Source: Gammaproteobacteria bacterium (GTDB taxonomy: Bacteria; Pseudomonadota; Gammaproteobacteria; GCA-002705445; GCA-002716945). From it: DNA of 64,000 bases. The stretch is taken from the NCBI GenBank assembly GCA_002716945.1, contig PBCF01000002.1:639605-703604 (forward strand), read 5' to 3'. Position 1 is the stretch's first letter; the number at the start of each line of letters is the position of its first letter. Below, piece after piece: positions 12,160 through 22,334 of the stretch. The notes below the pieces were generated by a model. That model did not search any database. It was given only the letters and a program-made list of their open reading frames with translations, and was not told where the DNA came from. Position numbers and translations under genes: made by a program.

Positions 12160-12890
12160 TGAAAATTGATATAGATATTACCAACAAGCATTATTCAAAT
12201 TATATAAAATATCTCATGGACAATGATTCTATTGATTTTCCTTCAAAAGATGTATATGAATTAAATTTTATAAAAGATAAAGTTGGATTGAAAAATAAAA
12301 ATAACAAAAGTAATATTTTTATTGATTTTTCAGATAAGAGATTTTCAAATAGAGTAAAGAAAATAAATAAAAAAAATGAAATATTTTATAAAATTTTTAA
12401 AAAAAATAATTCCACAATTTTAGATTGTACTGCAGGTTTTGGAAAAGATAGTTTCATATTATCATCAATGGGTCATTGCGTGACAATGATAGAAAAAAAT
12501 CCTATTGTTAGTATATTACTAAACAATGCTTTAAAAAGATTCAATAATACATCCAAATTTAGTGATGATGGTAGATTGTTATTATTTCATGGTGACTCTT
12601 TAGATTATTTATATAATACTGATCAAGTTTTTGATTATGCATATATAGATTTTATGTTTGATAGTTCAAAAAAAACATTATCATCAAAAAATTTAGAAAC
12701 ATTAAAAATTTTAACAGAAGATTATAATAAAAAAAAAGAATTAATAAATCTTGCTATACACAAAGTAAGAAATAGAGTGGTAATTAAAAATCATATAAAA
12801 AATGATCCAATATACAATCAAAAATCTGATTATACAATTTATACTAAATTATTGAGATATGATATATATTTAAGAAAAAATGTTAGATAA
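12159..12890 (+). CDS. rsmJ: RsmJ-like 16S rRNA methyltransferase
   Basis: Probable SAM-dependent methyltransferase for N2 of G1516 in 16S rRNA. The 243-residue protein has the RsmJ SAM-binding block ILDCTAGFGKDSFILSSMG near residue 88, followed by VTMIEKNPIVSILLNNAL, very close in pattern to RsmJ. The family's downstream DPMFP motif is replaced by DFMFD near residue 165 (seen in FDYAYIDFMFDSSKKT), so activity is not certain. It is far more Lys/Asn-rich than its neighbours, suggesting relaxed selection. It overlaps ibaG by eleven bases. Confidence 0.75.
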   Translation: MKIDIDITNKHYSNYIKYLMDNDSIDFPSKDVYELNFIKDKVGLKNKNNKSNIFIDFSDKRFSNRVKKINKKNEIFYKIFKKNNSTILDCTAGFGKDSFILSSMGHCVTMIEKNPIVSILLNNALKRFNNTSKFSDDGRLLLFHGDSLDYLYNTDQVFDYAYIDFMFDSSKKTLSSKNLETLKILTEDYNKKKELINLAIHKVRNRVVIKNHIKNDPIYNQKSDYTIYTKLLRYDIYLRKNVR

Positions 12891-13119
12891 AAATATAAAA
12901 AAAATATTAGAAGATAATATCAATGAAGCAGTAGTTGAAGTTACTGGAGATGGTTCAAAATATACTGTAAAAATTATTAGTGATGTGTTTACCGGAAAGA
13001 GTAAACTTGCAAGACACAAAATTATATATTCATACTTAAATAAATACATTCAGTCTGGTGAAATACATGCATTAACAATTATATCTATGACTAAAAATGA
13101 AATCTCAGACTACTCATGA
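12880..13119 (+). CDS. ibaG: BolA/IbaG-family protein
   Basis: Small BolA-like protein that in other bacteria pairs with a monothiol glutaredoxin to handle 2Fe-2S clusters. The 79 residues follow the IbaG pattern EVTGDGSKYTVKIISDVFTGKSKLARHK, here seen as VTGDGSKY, FTGKSKLARH and IHALTI, and lack the longer C-terminus of BolA proper. In many gammaproteobacteria ibaG lies beside murA; here it sits between rsmJ and dinB and overlaps both (11 and 23 bases), so the placement is unusual. Confidence 0.8.
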   Translation: MLDKNIKKILEDNINEAVVEVTGDGSKYTVKIISDVFTGKSKLARHKIIYSYLNKYIQSGEIHALTIISMTKNEISDYS

Positions 13120-14179
13120 AAAGGTTTTTTCAAACAAAATAATACATATTGATATGGATTGTTTTTTTGCGGCGGTAGAAATAAGAGATAATCCTAAATT
13201 AAAAAATAAACCTGTAGCTGTAGGAAGTTCTGAATCTAGAGGTGTTATAACGACATGTAACTATATAGCAAGAAAATTTGGTATAAAATCTGCAATGCCT
13301 TCAGTTACAGCAAAAAAACTTTGTCCCGAATTAATCTTTGTGCCTGTACAAATAGAAAAATATAGAGATATTTCTAATGAAATTTTAAATATATATAAAT
13401 GCTATACAAAAATTATTGAACCAATTGCATTAGATGAAGCATATCTAGATGTAACCAGTTCTAAATATTGTGAAGGAAATCCAGAAAAAATGGCTTATCA
13501 AATAAGAAAAAAAATACATAATGATTTTAATTTGACAGCATCAGCTGGCATAGCATCAAATAAGTTTTTATCTAAAATTGCAAGTGATTGGAACAAACCA
13601 GATGGTCAATTTTCTATATCGGATTCTGATATCAGCAAATTTATTATTAATATACCTATAAGAAAAATAATGGGCATTGGCAAGGTTAATGAAAAAAAAT
13701 TATTGTCTAAAAATATAAAGACATGTGGTGATTTACAAAAATTAAAACAAGATTATTTAATAAATTTATTTGGTAAATATGGAGAAACATTATTTTACCT
13801 TTGTCGAGGAATAGATCAAAGAAAAGTTGAGTCTAATAGAATAAGAAAAAGTTTGAGTGTTGAAGATACATTTGAAAAAGATTTAAGTACTATCAATGAA
13901 TGTCTGACATATACTAGAATAATTTTTGACCGTTTAGTAATTAGATATAATAAATATAATGAAAAAATAAAAAACATTAAATCATGTTTTATAAAAATAA
14001 AATTTAATAACTTTAGAGTTATTACCGCTCAGAAAACTTACAATAAATTAGACTATGAAATTTTTAAGACCTTGTTAAAAAATACTTATAAAAATAATCC
14101 TTATCCGATAAGACTTTTAGGGTTAGGAGTTACTTTTGACAATGAAGACAAAAAACAATTATTTTTAAATATTGACTGA
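13097..14179 (+). CDS. dinB: DNA polymerase IV (Y family)
   Basis: Error-prone translesion polymerase. The 360-residue protein has the Y-family active-site blocks HIDMDCFFAAVE near residue 17 and ALDEAYLDVT near residue 112, which hold the metal-binding acidic residues, and the helix-hairpin-helix IMGIGKVNEKKL near residue 195. Length is normal. The ATG at 13097 gives about eleven residues more than most homologues at the N-terminus and overlaps ibaG by 23 bases. No LexA box is visible upstream, so SOS control is not supported; the gene looks like part of the upstream run. Confidence 0.93.
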   Translation: MKSQTTHEKVFSNKIIHIDMDCFFAAVEIRDNPKLKNKPVAVGSSESRGVITTCNYIARKFGIKSAMPSVTAKKLCPELIFVPVQIEKYRDISNEILNIYKCYTKIIEPIALDEAYLDVTSSKYCEGNPEKMAYQIRKKIHNDFNLTASAGIASNKFLSKIASDWNKPDGQFSISDSDISKFIINIPIRKIMGIGKVNEKKLLSKNIKTCGDLQKLKQDYLINLFGKYGETLFYLCRGIDQRKVESNRIRKSLSVEDTFEKDLSTINECLTYTRIIFDRLVIRYNKYNEKIKNIKSCFIKIKFNNFRVITAQKTYNKLDYEIFKTLLKNTYKNNPYPIRLLGLGVTFDNEDKKQLFLNID

Positions 14180-14245
14180 TATAATAATCAAACTATCTAA
14201 TATAGTGCTAGATTTTATTCTAATTATTACTTATGATGGTTTATT

Positions 14246-15547
14246 ATGAAATTTGAGACAATAGCAATACATGGTGGTTATTCGCCGGAGCCAACAACTA
14301 ATGCAGTTGCTGTTCCTATTTATCAAACTACTTCTTATTCATTTGATGACACTCAGCATGGTGCAGATTTGTTTGACCTCAAAGTTGCAGGCAATATCTA
14401 TACAAGAATAATGAATCCAACAACGGACGTTTTAGAAAAAAGAGTTGCAGCAATGGAAGGCGGGTTAGCTGGTCTTGGATTGTCATCAGGTTCAGCTGCT
14501 ACTACATATGCAATCATGACAATATGTGAAGCAGGCGATAACATTGTAAGTACGAGTACTTTGTACGGTGGAACGTACACTCTATTTGCGCATCAGTTAC
14601 CAAGATTTGGAGTTGATGTGAAATTTGGAGATTATGATGATATAGATGGCTTAGCTAAGCTAATAGATGATAAGACAAAAGCTATATTTTGTGAATCAAT
14701 AGGTAACCCAGCAGCAAACGTAGTTGATATACCAAAAATTGCAAAACTTGCACATAAAAATAATATTCCATTGATTGTTGATAATACAGTGCCTTCTCCT
14801 TATTTATTCAGACCTATAGAACATGGAGCAGACATAGTTGTTCATTCGCTGACAAAATATATGGGCGGCCATGGTAATTCAATTGGCGGTATTATTGTTG
14901 ATTCAGGAAAATTTCCATGGGCGGAACATAAAAGAAAATTTAGTCGTTTAAACGAACCTGATCCTTCTTATCATGGAGTGGTATTTACTGAAGCTATGGG
15001 AGAAGCTGCTTTTATTGGAGCTGCTAGAGTTGTTCCATTAAGAAATATGGGTTCAGCAATTTCTCCATTCAATAGTTTTCTGATATTACAAGGTATTGAA
15101 ACACTACCTGTGCGTATGGATAGACATTGTGATAATGCACTTAAGGTTTCTGAATATTTAGATGGTAGTCCGCACGTTGAATGGGTTAATTATCCTGGCT
15201 TAAAAGGGCATAAAGAATACAGACTTGTTGAAGAATTAATGAATGGTAAAGCATCCAGTGTATTAAGTTTTGGAATTAAGGGTGGTAGAGAAAATGGTGC
15301 TAAATTTATTGACAATCTTCAATTAATAACAAGATTAGTAAATATTGGAGACGCAAAGTCACTTGCATGTCATCCAGCATCTACAACACACAGACAATTA
15401 TCACCAGCAGAACTCAAAGGTGCTGGTGTTTCTGAAGATTTAGTTAGACTCTCTATCGGACTCGAGAATGTGGATGATATCATTGATGATATAGATCAGG
15501 CATTAGATAAAGCTATTGGAAAAAAAACGAAAGTAGCATCTAAATAA
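14246..15547 (+). CDS. metY: O-acetylhomoserine/O-acetylserine sulfhydrylase
   Basis: PLP enzyme that replaces the acetyl group of O-acetylhomoserine (or O-acetylserine) with sulfide to form homocysteine (or cysteine). The 433-residue protein has ETIAIHGGY at the N-terminus, SSGSAATTYAI near residue 82, and the PLP-binding Lys in HSLTKYMGGHGNS near residue 205. The roughly 430-residue length and the inserted FDLKVAGNIYTRIMNPT block distinguish MetY from the shorter MetB/MetC types. Direct sulfhydrylation suits a cell with abundant sulfide. It is tail to tail with thiC with no gap, and codon use appears less AT-biased than in neighbours. Confidence 0.9.
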   Translation: MKFETIAIHGGYSPEPTTNAVAVPIYQTTSYSFDDTQHGADLFDLKVAGNIYTRIMNPTTDVLEKRVAAMEGGLAGLGLSSGSAATTYAIMTICEAGDNIVSTSTLYGGTYTLFAHQLPRFGVDVKFGDYDDIDGLAKLIDDKTKAIFCESIGNPAANVVDIPKIAKLAHKNNIPLIVDNTVPSPYLFRPIEHGADIVVHSLTKYMGGHGNSIGGIIVDSGKFPWAEHKRKFSRLNEPDPSYHGVVFTEAMGEAAFIGAARVVPLRNMGSAISPFNSFLILQGIETLPVRMDRHCDNALKVSEYLDGSPHVEWVNYPGLKGHKEYRLVEELMNGKASSVLSFGIKGGRENGAKFIDNLQLITRLVNIGDAKSLACHPASTTHRQLSPAELKGAGVSEDLVRLSIGLENVDDIIDDIDQALDKAIGKKTKVASK

Positions 15548-17281
<1,734 letters not shown>

Positions 17282-17314
17282 CTATAATATCAGAATACTA
17301 AATTTTAAATAAAT

Positions 17315-17638
17315 ATGCATGAAAAAACACCTACAGAAGTTAAATTATTGTTAGATTCTAACGATGGAAAACTATTGGTTCTTGATGTTAGAGAGCAATG
17401 GGAATATGATATATGTCACATTGATGGCAGTATGCATATACCTATGGGTCAATTAGTTGAAAGAATTGATGATTTAAAAAAAAATGATACCATAGTTGTG
17501 GTTTGCCATCATGGAATAAGAAGTAGGATTGTTGGAAAACATCTTGATAGTTGTGGTTTTAAAAATATTATAAATTTAATTGGCGGTGTTGATAGATGGT
17601 CCAAAGAAATAGATTTAAATATGAAAAAATATGTATAA
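17315..17638 (+). CDS. Single-domain rhodanese-like protein
   Basis: Probable sulfurtransferase moving sulfane sulfur. The 107-residue protein is a single rhodanese domain with LVLDVREQWEYDICHI near residue 21 and the active-site loop CHHGIRS at 64-70, whose Cys64 would carry the persulfide. No signal peptide, so cytoplasmic. It overlaps tolC by eight bases. Similar small rhodaneses often precede tolC in gammaproteobacteria, so the position is probably inherited and not a dedicated part of the sulfur-oxidation block 24 kb away. Confidence 0.88.
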   Translation: MHEKTPTEVKLLLDSNDGKLLVLDVREQWEYDICHIDGSMHIPMGQLVERIDDLKKNDTIVVVCHHGIRSRIVGKHLDSCGFKNIINLIGGVDRWSKEIDLNMKKYV

Positions 17639-18944
17639 AATAAAAAAAATTTTCATAATGTTATTTTTTATGTCTTGTGCATCCATAACCAATGCAACAG
17701 ATTTACTTGACATGTATAAACGTGCTCTCGAACATAATACAGATGTAAAATACTCTGATATCGATTATAAAATTGCAAATGAAAAATATAATCAAACAAT
17801 ATCTACAGTTTTCCCAGAAATTAGTTTCAACGCTCAAACTAAAAAAACTAGTATAGAGAAATATGCTGGATCTTCATCTATAAACGATTATACGCTTGAT
17901 ACATATTCAGTAGATTTAGTTCAACCAATATTCCATCTAGATGTTTTTGATGAGCTAGAAAAAGCAGAAAATAATATTAAAAAATATAATGTTAAAAAAT
18001 CAAATTTAAAAAAAGAAATTATGATAGATGCTGCTATTTTATATTTTAATCTAATAAAAAAGAAAAATTTATTGAAATCATCAAAAATCAAAAAGAAGTT
18101 CTTAAAAACAAAATTATCTAATGCGCATATACTTTTTTCTAAAGGTTACATAACTAATATTGAGTTAAATAAATATATTAATGAATACAATCTTTCAGAG
18201 ATTGATGTTGATATGTATAATAATCAACTTATATCTGCTAAACAAGATGTACGTATATTTTCTGGAAAAGAAATAAATGATATACATCATTTGAATCTTA
18301 ATTTAAAACTTGAGAAAAGAAAATATAATCTACAAGAAATAATAAACACAGCAATGCAAAATGAAGAAAATATAAAAATGGCAATTTATGATGTTAGGAT
18401 ATTTAGAGAGGAATTATCATCAAGTAAATCTCAACATTATCCAACACTTGATATTGTCGCATCATATGATTTTTCTGATTCAACGAGCGGTGCTAAGTTT
18501 GGCGAACAAAGACAAGAGAGTACAGAAATTGGGATAGTACTTAATTTTCCAATTTTTCAGGGTGGTTATGTTAGTTCACAGGTTAGAGAGTCAAGATATA
18601 AATATGAAAAAGCTCAATATACACTTGACTATATTAAAAAAGATGTCGAGAAAAAAATTATAAATGATTACAATGATAATTTAATCTTACAAAATATAAT
18701 TTCAGCTAACCGCGATTATTATAATTTAGCGAAAGAAAATCTAACTGCAGTTCAATCTGGTTATAGTTTAGGTGTTTATTCTAATGTAGAAGTAATGGAA
18801 GCAGAATATAATCTAATCCAATCTCAATCAAATTTAGAGAAATCAATTTTGGATTATATAATCACAGATTTAAGATTAAAAAAATACACAACAGATTTAA
18901 ATATTAGTCACGTAGAGCATATTAATCAGTGGCTCATTTGGTAG
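17631..18944 (+). CDS. tolC: Outer-membrane efflux protein, TolC family
   Basis: Trimeric outer-membrane channel for type I secretion and multidrug efflux. The 437-residue protein starts with a signal peptide ending near SCASITNATD, followed by DLLDMYKRALEHNTDVK, the usual TolC beginning. Two repeats of long coiled-coil helices are visible, with the second-repeat strand motif ATYDFS-like ASYDFSDST and the conserved GVYSNVEVMEAE near the C-terminus. The extended C-terminal tail of Escherichia TolC is absent. Its partner pump is not in this window. waaA follows after nine bases. Confidence 0.9.
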   Translation: MYKIKKIFIMLFFMSCASITNATDLLDMYKRALEHNTDVKYSDIDYKIANEKYNQTISTVFPEISFNAQTKKTSIEKYAGSSSINDYTLDTYSVDLVQPIFHLDVFDELEKAENNIKKYNVKKSNLKKEIMIDAAILYFNLIKKKNLLKSSKIKKKFLKTKLSNAHILFSKGYITNIELNKYINEYNLSEIDVDMYNNQLISAKQDVRIFSGKEINDIHHLNLNLKLEKRKYNLQEIINTAMQNEENIKMAIYDVRIFREELSSSKSQHYPTLDIVASYDFSDSTSGAKFGEQRQESTEIGIVLNFPIFQGGYVSSQVRESRYKYEKAQYTLDYIKKDVEKKIINDYNDNLILQNIISANRDYYNLAKENLTAVQSGYSLGVYSNVEVMEAEYNLIQSQSNLEKSILDYIITDLRLKKYTTDLNISHVEHINQWLIW

Positions 18945-18953
18945 TATTAATAA

Positions 18954-20180
18954 ATGCTAAAATATAATCTACTGCTTTATTTGATAAGCCCATATATACT
19001 AATACGTCTTTTCTTTAATACAATAAAAACTAAATCAAATCTTGGTTTTTTCATTAAAAGATTAGGCTACAATATAAACCCTATTTCAGGTAAATTAGTC
19101 TGGTTTCATGCAGCTTCAGTAGGAGAAACTAAAATTGCATTAGCTTTGTGTAATGAATTAAGAAAAAAAGGTTTTCATGATAAGCTGTTAGTCACAACAA
19201 ACACAAAATCATCAAAGAATATAATTAATAATTCAAAAATAGAAAATTTATATCATTGTTATTTACCAATCGATTTTTATTTTGCAACAAAAAGATTTTT
19301 TAAATATTTAAATCCAAGAATATGTATAATTATTGAAACAGAAATTTGGCCAAATTTAATATCTATGTGCAAAAAACATGCTATTCCATCCATTATAGTT
19401 AATGCTCGATTATCAAAAAGAACAACTGATGGAAATATTTTCAAAGACATTTATAAATATACACTGTCAAATATAAACGAAATTTTGTGTAAATCTGAAA
19501 AAGAAAAGGAAAAATATATAAAACTTGGATCTGAGAAAGAAAAAATAAAAGTTTTAGGAAATTTGAAATTTATTAATAATATATCTAAAAATGAGCATAT
19601 TAATCTTATTGAAAGAAAGTATATTCTAGCAGCTTCAACCCATCATGATGAAGAGTTACAAATAATTAAAGAGTGGTTAAAATTAAAAAATCAAAAAATT
19701 CTTTTAGTAGTAGCACCTCGTCATCCAGAAAGATTAGGAGATATTTTGGCACAACTCCCATTATCAGCTATTAATATTTCGATAAGAAGCAAAGCAGAAA
19801 AAATAAGAAAAGATACCCAGATATATATTGCAGATACATTTGGAGAGTTAGATGATTTGATATATTTTTCAGAATTTGTATTTATGGGTGGATCATTGAT
19901 TGACCATGGAGGGCAAAACTTTATTGAAGCTGCAAAATATGGAAAAACAATCGTAGTTGGTCCCTTTATGTATAATTTTATAGATGAAACTGAAGAGTTT
20001 CTAAAAAAGAGTGCATTATTGATGATTAAAAATTCTGATATGATTAAACCCACATTTGATAAATTATTAAGATCAAAAAATAAAAGAGAGCAGATTGGTA
20101 AAAATGCGAAAATAATTGCTGAATCAAAAAATAATATATTAAAAGATTATTGTAAAATTATAGAATCATATCTAAATTAA
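18954..20180 (+). CDS. waaA: Kdo transferase (lipid IVA)
   Basis: Transfers Kdo from CMP-Kdo to lipid IVA at the inner-membrane face, starting the LPS core. The 408-residue protein has an N-terminal membrane-associated helix, WFHAASVGETKIA near residue 50 with the catalytic Glu, and the glycosyltransferase-B blocks VVAPRHPERLGDI near residue 253 and FMGGSLIDHGGQNFIEA near residue 313. Adjacent kdkA suggests it adds a single Kdo that is then phosphorylated, as in Haemophilus; this is inference from context. Its last 23 bases overlap the convergent kdkA gene. Confidence 0.95.
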   Translation: MLKYNLLLYLISPYILIRLFFNTIKTKSNLGFFIKRLGYNINPISGKLVWFHAASVGETKIALALCNELRKKGFHDKLLVTTNTKSSKNIINNSKIENLYHCYLPIDFYFATKRFFKYLNPRICIIIETEIWPNLISMCKKHAIPSIIVNARLSKRTTDGNIFKDIYKYTLSNINEILCKSEKEKEKYIKLGSEKEKIKVLGNLKFINNISKNEHINLIERKYILAASTHHDEELQIIKEWLKLKNQKILLVVAPRHPERLGDILAQLPLSAINISIRSKAEKIRKDTQIYIADTFGELDDLIYFSEFVFMGGSLIDHGGQNFIEAAKYGKTIVVGPFMYNFIDETEEFLKKSALLMIKNSDMIKPTFDKLLRSKNKREQIGKNAKIIAESKNNILKDYCKIIESYLN

Positions 20181-20856
20181 AATTATCATAACCATTAATT
20201 ACATTCTTAAAATTACTTCTTGAAAATAGATTATTCTTTTGCAGAGACCTCGCTAATCTTTTTAAATTAGATATTTTTGCTCTTTCATCTATTTTGTGCA
20301 GTAAATATGATTTATCGAAATCAACTAAATAAAATTTTTCCGACTTACTATCATTCTTAACGAGAATATTAGTAATGTTGAGATCTCCATGAAATATATT
20401 TTCTTGATGTAATTTCAAAATTAATTGCCCAATTTTTATCCAATCGTCTTCATTCATCTTCTGTTGTCTTATATAAGATTCTAGAGTTACAGATGGTATG
20501 TATTCTGTAATTAAATTAGCTGTATAGAAGAAAGTAGATCGAGTAACCCACCCAAAGATAGGTTTACAGGTAGGTAGTGTTTTATGTAATCTGTTTAGTA
20601 GATAGAATTCTCTATAAGAGCGTGTATTTTGAATTTGTGTGTTTAAATAATAATCACCCAAAAAACTTGCCATTCCTTTTCTTACATAGTGTTTTTTTAC
20701 CCACAATCCATTATTAACTAAAGATACAGTATTATTTTTAGAATCTTTAAAATTCTCCTTTTGGAACCATTCTGCTATGTCAATTCCTATCTCTTTGTCA
20801 TAAAATATGAACTGATTATTTATTTTATTGATCACTATATTCACGATATGTCTCAT
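20158..20856 (-). CDS. kdkA: 3-deoxy-D-manno-octulosonic acid kinase
   Basis: Phosphorylates the 4-hydroxyl of lipid A-linked Kdo with ATP, in the inner core of LPS. The 232-residue protein has the KdkA pattern: SYREFYLLNRLH near residue 90, the catalytic loop HGDLNITNILV near residue 157 and the metal-binding YLVDFDKSYL near residue 176. Length matches the family (about 235). It overlaps the end of waaA by 23 bases, tail to tail, and its start overlaps the start of the divergent heptosyltransferase by nine bases, so its promoter must lie inside that gene. Confidence 0.88.
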   Translation of the reverse strand: MRHIVNIVINKINNQFIFYDKEIGIDIAEWFQKENFKDSKNNTVSLVNNGLWVKKHYVRKGMASFLGDYYLNTQIQNTRSYREFYLLNRLHKTLPTCKPIFGWVTRSTFFYTANLITEYIPSVTLESYIRQQKMNEDDWIKIGQLILKLHQENIFHGDLNITNILVKNDSKSEKFYLVDFDKSYLLHKIDERAKISNLKRLARSLQKNNLFSRSNFKNVINGYDNFNLDMIL

Positions 20857-21849
20857 AAAAAGAACTTAATATCTTCAATTTGCATACTAAGATTATCTTC
20901 TATTGGCGATATTACACACATGATACCAATTATAAAGACAATTCAATATTATTTGCCTAAATCAGATATTACATGGATTATTGGAAAAACAGAATACCCT
21001 CTTGTAAAAAATATGAAAGGAGTAAATTTTATATTAATAGATAAAAGTAAAAATATTAGATCTATTATTAATTTATGGCATGAAATTAAATCAAAAAAAT
21101 TTGATATTTTCCTACATATGCAAAAGTCATTAAGGTCTAAAATAATAGGATTTTTTATAAAATATAAAAGAAAATTAAATTATAGTAATATACAGATTCC
21201 TAAAAATTCACATGTATTAGATTCTTTTTTTTGTTTTCTAAAGGAAATAGGTATAGACAAAAGAGTTTTAGATTGGTCTATAGAAATAGACTCTTCAGAT
21301 AAAGACATAATAAATATTAAAAAAAAATATATTGTATTAAATCCATTCACAAGTGTTAGGCGATTTAATTATAGAGAATGGGAAATACAAAATTATGCTA
21401 CTGTTGCAAAATATATTTTTGATAAATACAATATAGAGACGATTGTCATAGGTGGACCAAGTCAATATGAAATAAAAAAATCTAAGCAAATGGTTTTTCA
21501 ATCTTATATACATAATATAGTGGGTAAGACAAATTTACATCAGATGTGTTGTGTTATTAATAATTGTCAATTTTATATTGGTCCCGATTCTGGAACTATG
21601 CATATAGCATCAATGTTAAATAAACCAGTAATAGGTTTATTTGCAACATCAAACTCAAAAAGAACTGGGCCATACCACAGTCAAGATTACATTATTGATA
21701 AATATGATGAGGCATTAAAAATATTTCTCAACAAAAGTGAAAATCAAATTTCATGGGGAAAAAGAATTAGAAACAAAAAAGCTATGTCTTTAATTACAAC
21801 GGATGAAGTATGTTCAAAAATTGATGAACTTATGAAAAAAAATAATTAA
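20848..21849 (+). CDS. waaC: ADP-heptose:LPS heptosyltransferase (GT9 family)
   Basis: Probably adds L-glycero-D-manno-heptose to Kdo in the LPS inner core. From the ATG at 20848 the 333-residue protein begins MSHKKNLISS and then ICILRLSSIGDITHMIPI, the GT9 N-terminal motif. The C-terminal ADP-heptose site appears as FYIGPDSGTMHIASMLNKPVIGLF-type sequence near residue 250. An upstream in-frame ATG at 20761 would add 29 residues with no family counterpart, so I reject it. I or II type (waaC or waaF) cannot be fully decided from sequence alone. It overlaps hldC by four bases, tail to tail. Confidence 0.85.
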   Translation: MSHKKNLISSICILRLSSIGDITHMIPIIKTIQYYLPKSDITWIIGKTEYPLVKNMKGVNFILIDKSKNIRSIINLWHEIKSKKFDIFLHMQKSLRSKIIGFFIKYKRKLNYSNIQIPKNSHVLDSFFCFLKEIGIDKRVLDWSIEIDSSDKDIINIKKKYIVLNPFTSVRRFNYREWEIQNYATVAKYIFDKYNIETIVIGGPSQYEIKKSKQMVFQSYIHNIVGKTNLHQMCCVINNCQFYIGPDSGTMHIASMLNKPVIGLFATSNSKRTGPYHSQDYIIDKYDEALKIFLNKSENQISWGKRIRNKKAMSLITTDEVCSKIDELMKKNN

Positions 21850-22334
21850 TCTTTTTCTCTAATTTTATTTACTATGGATGTAGTAGAATTTGATTTTATT
21901 AATTGTATAAGTATAATTTTCTTCCCATTTTTTTGCAAACATTCTTCTCCAGCAATATGTTTTCCTTTATAATCTTCTCCCTTAACTAATATATCTGGCA
22001 AAAGATTACAAATTAATTTTTCCGGAGTCTCTTCATCGAAAGAAATTATATAATCTACTGAATTAAGACACGATAATACGTATGAACGATCTGATAATTT
22101 GTTAATAGGTCTATCTTTAGATTTGATTTTTTTTATAGAATCATCAGTATTAATTGCAACCACAAGTATATCTCCTAATTTTTTTGCTTCATTTAATAGA
22201 TAAGTGTGTCCTGCATGTAAAATATCAAAACAACCATTAGTTAAAATGATTTTTTTATTGTCGGACTGATGCTTCTTGCAAATTGATTTAAGAGTATCAA
22301 TATCAGAAATATTTTTATTATTTTTTAATTGCAT
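21846..22334 (-). CDS. hldC: D-beta-D-heptose 1-phosphate adenylyltransferase (separate HldE C-terminal domain)
   Basis: Transfers AMP to heptose 1-phosphate to form ADP-heptose for LPS. The 162-residue protein is a nucleotidyltransferase with the HxGH motif in TNGCFDILHAGHTYLL near residue 32 and RSYVLSCLNSVDYII, matching the C-terminal half of Escherichia HldE. Here it is a separate gene with its own ATG, overlapping the kinase gene hldA by 17 bases in another frame. In most gammaproteobacteria the two are one polypeptide. Confidence 0.9.
   Translation of the reverse strand: MQLKNNKNISDIDTLKSICKKHQSDNKKIILTNGCFDILHAGHTYLLNEAKKLGDILVVAINTDDSIKKIKSKDRPINKLSDRSYVLSCLNSVDYIISFDEETPEKLICNLLPDILVKGEDYKGKHIAGEECLQKNGKKIILIQLIKSNSTTSIVNKIREKD

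Noticed and set aside
20761-20847. N-terminal extension of the heptosyltransferase from an ATG at 20761
   Set aside because: The extra 29 residues have no family counterpart and lie entirely antisense within kdkA; the ATG at 20848 gives a typical GT9 start.
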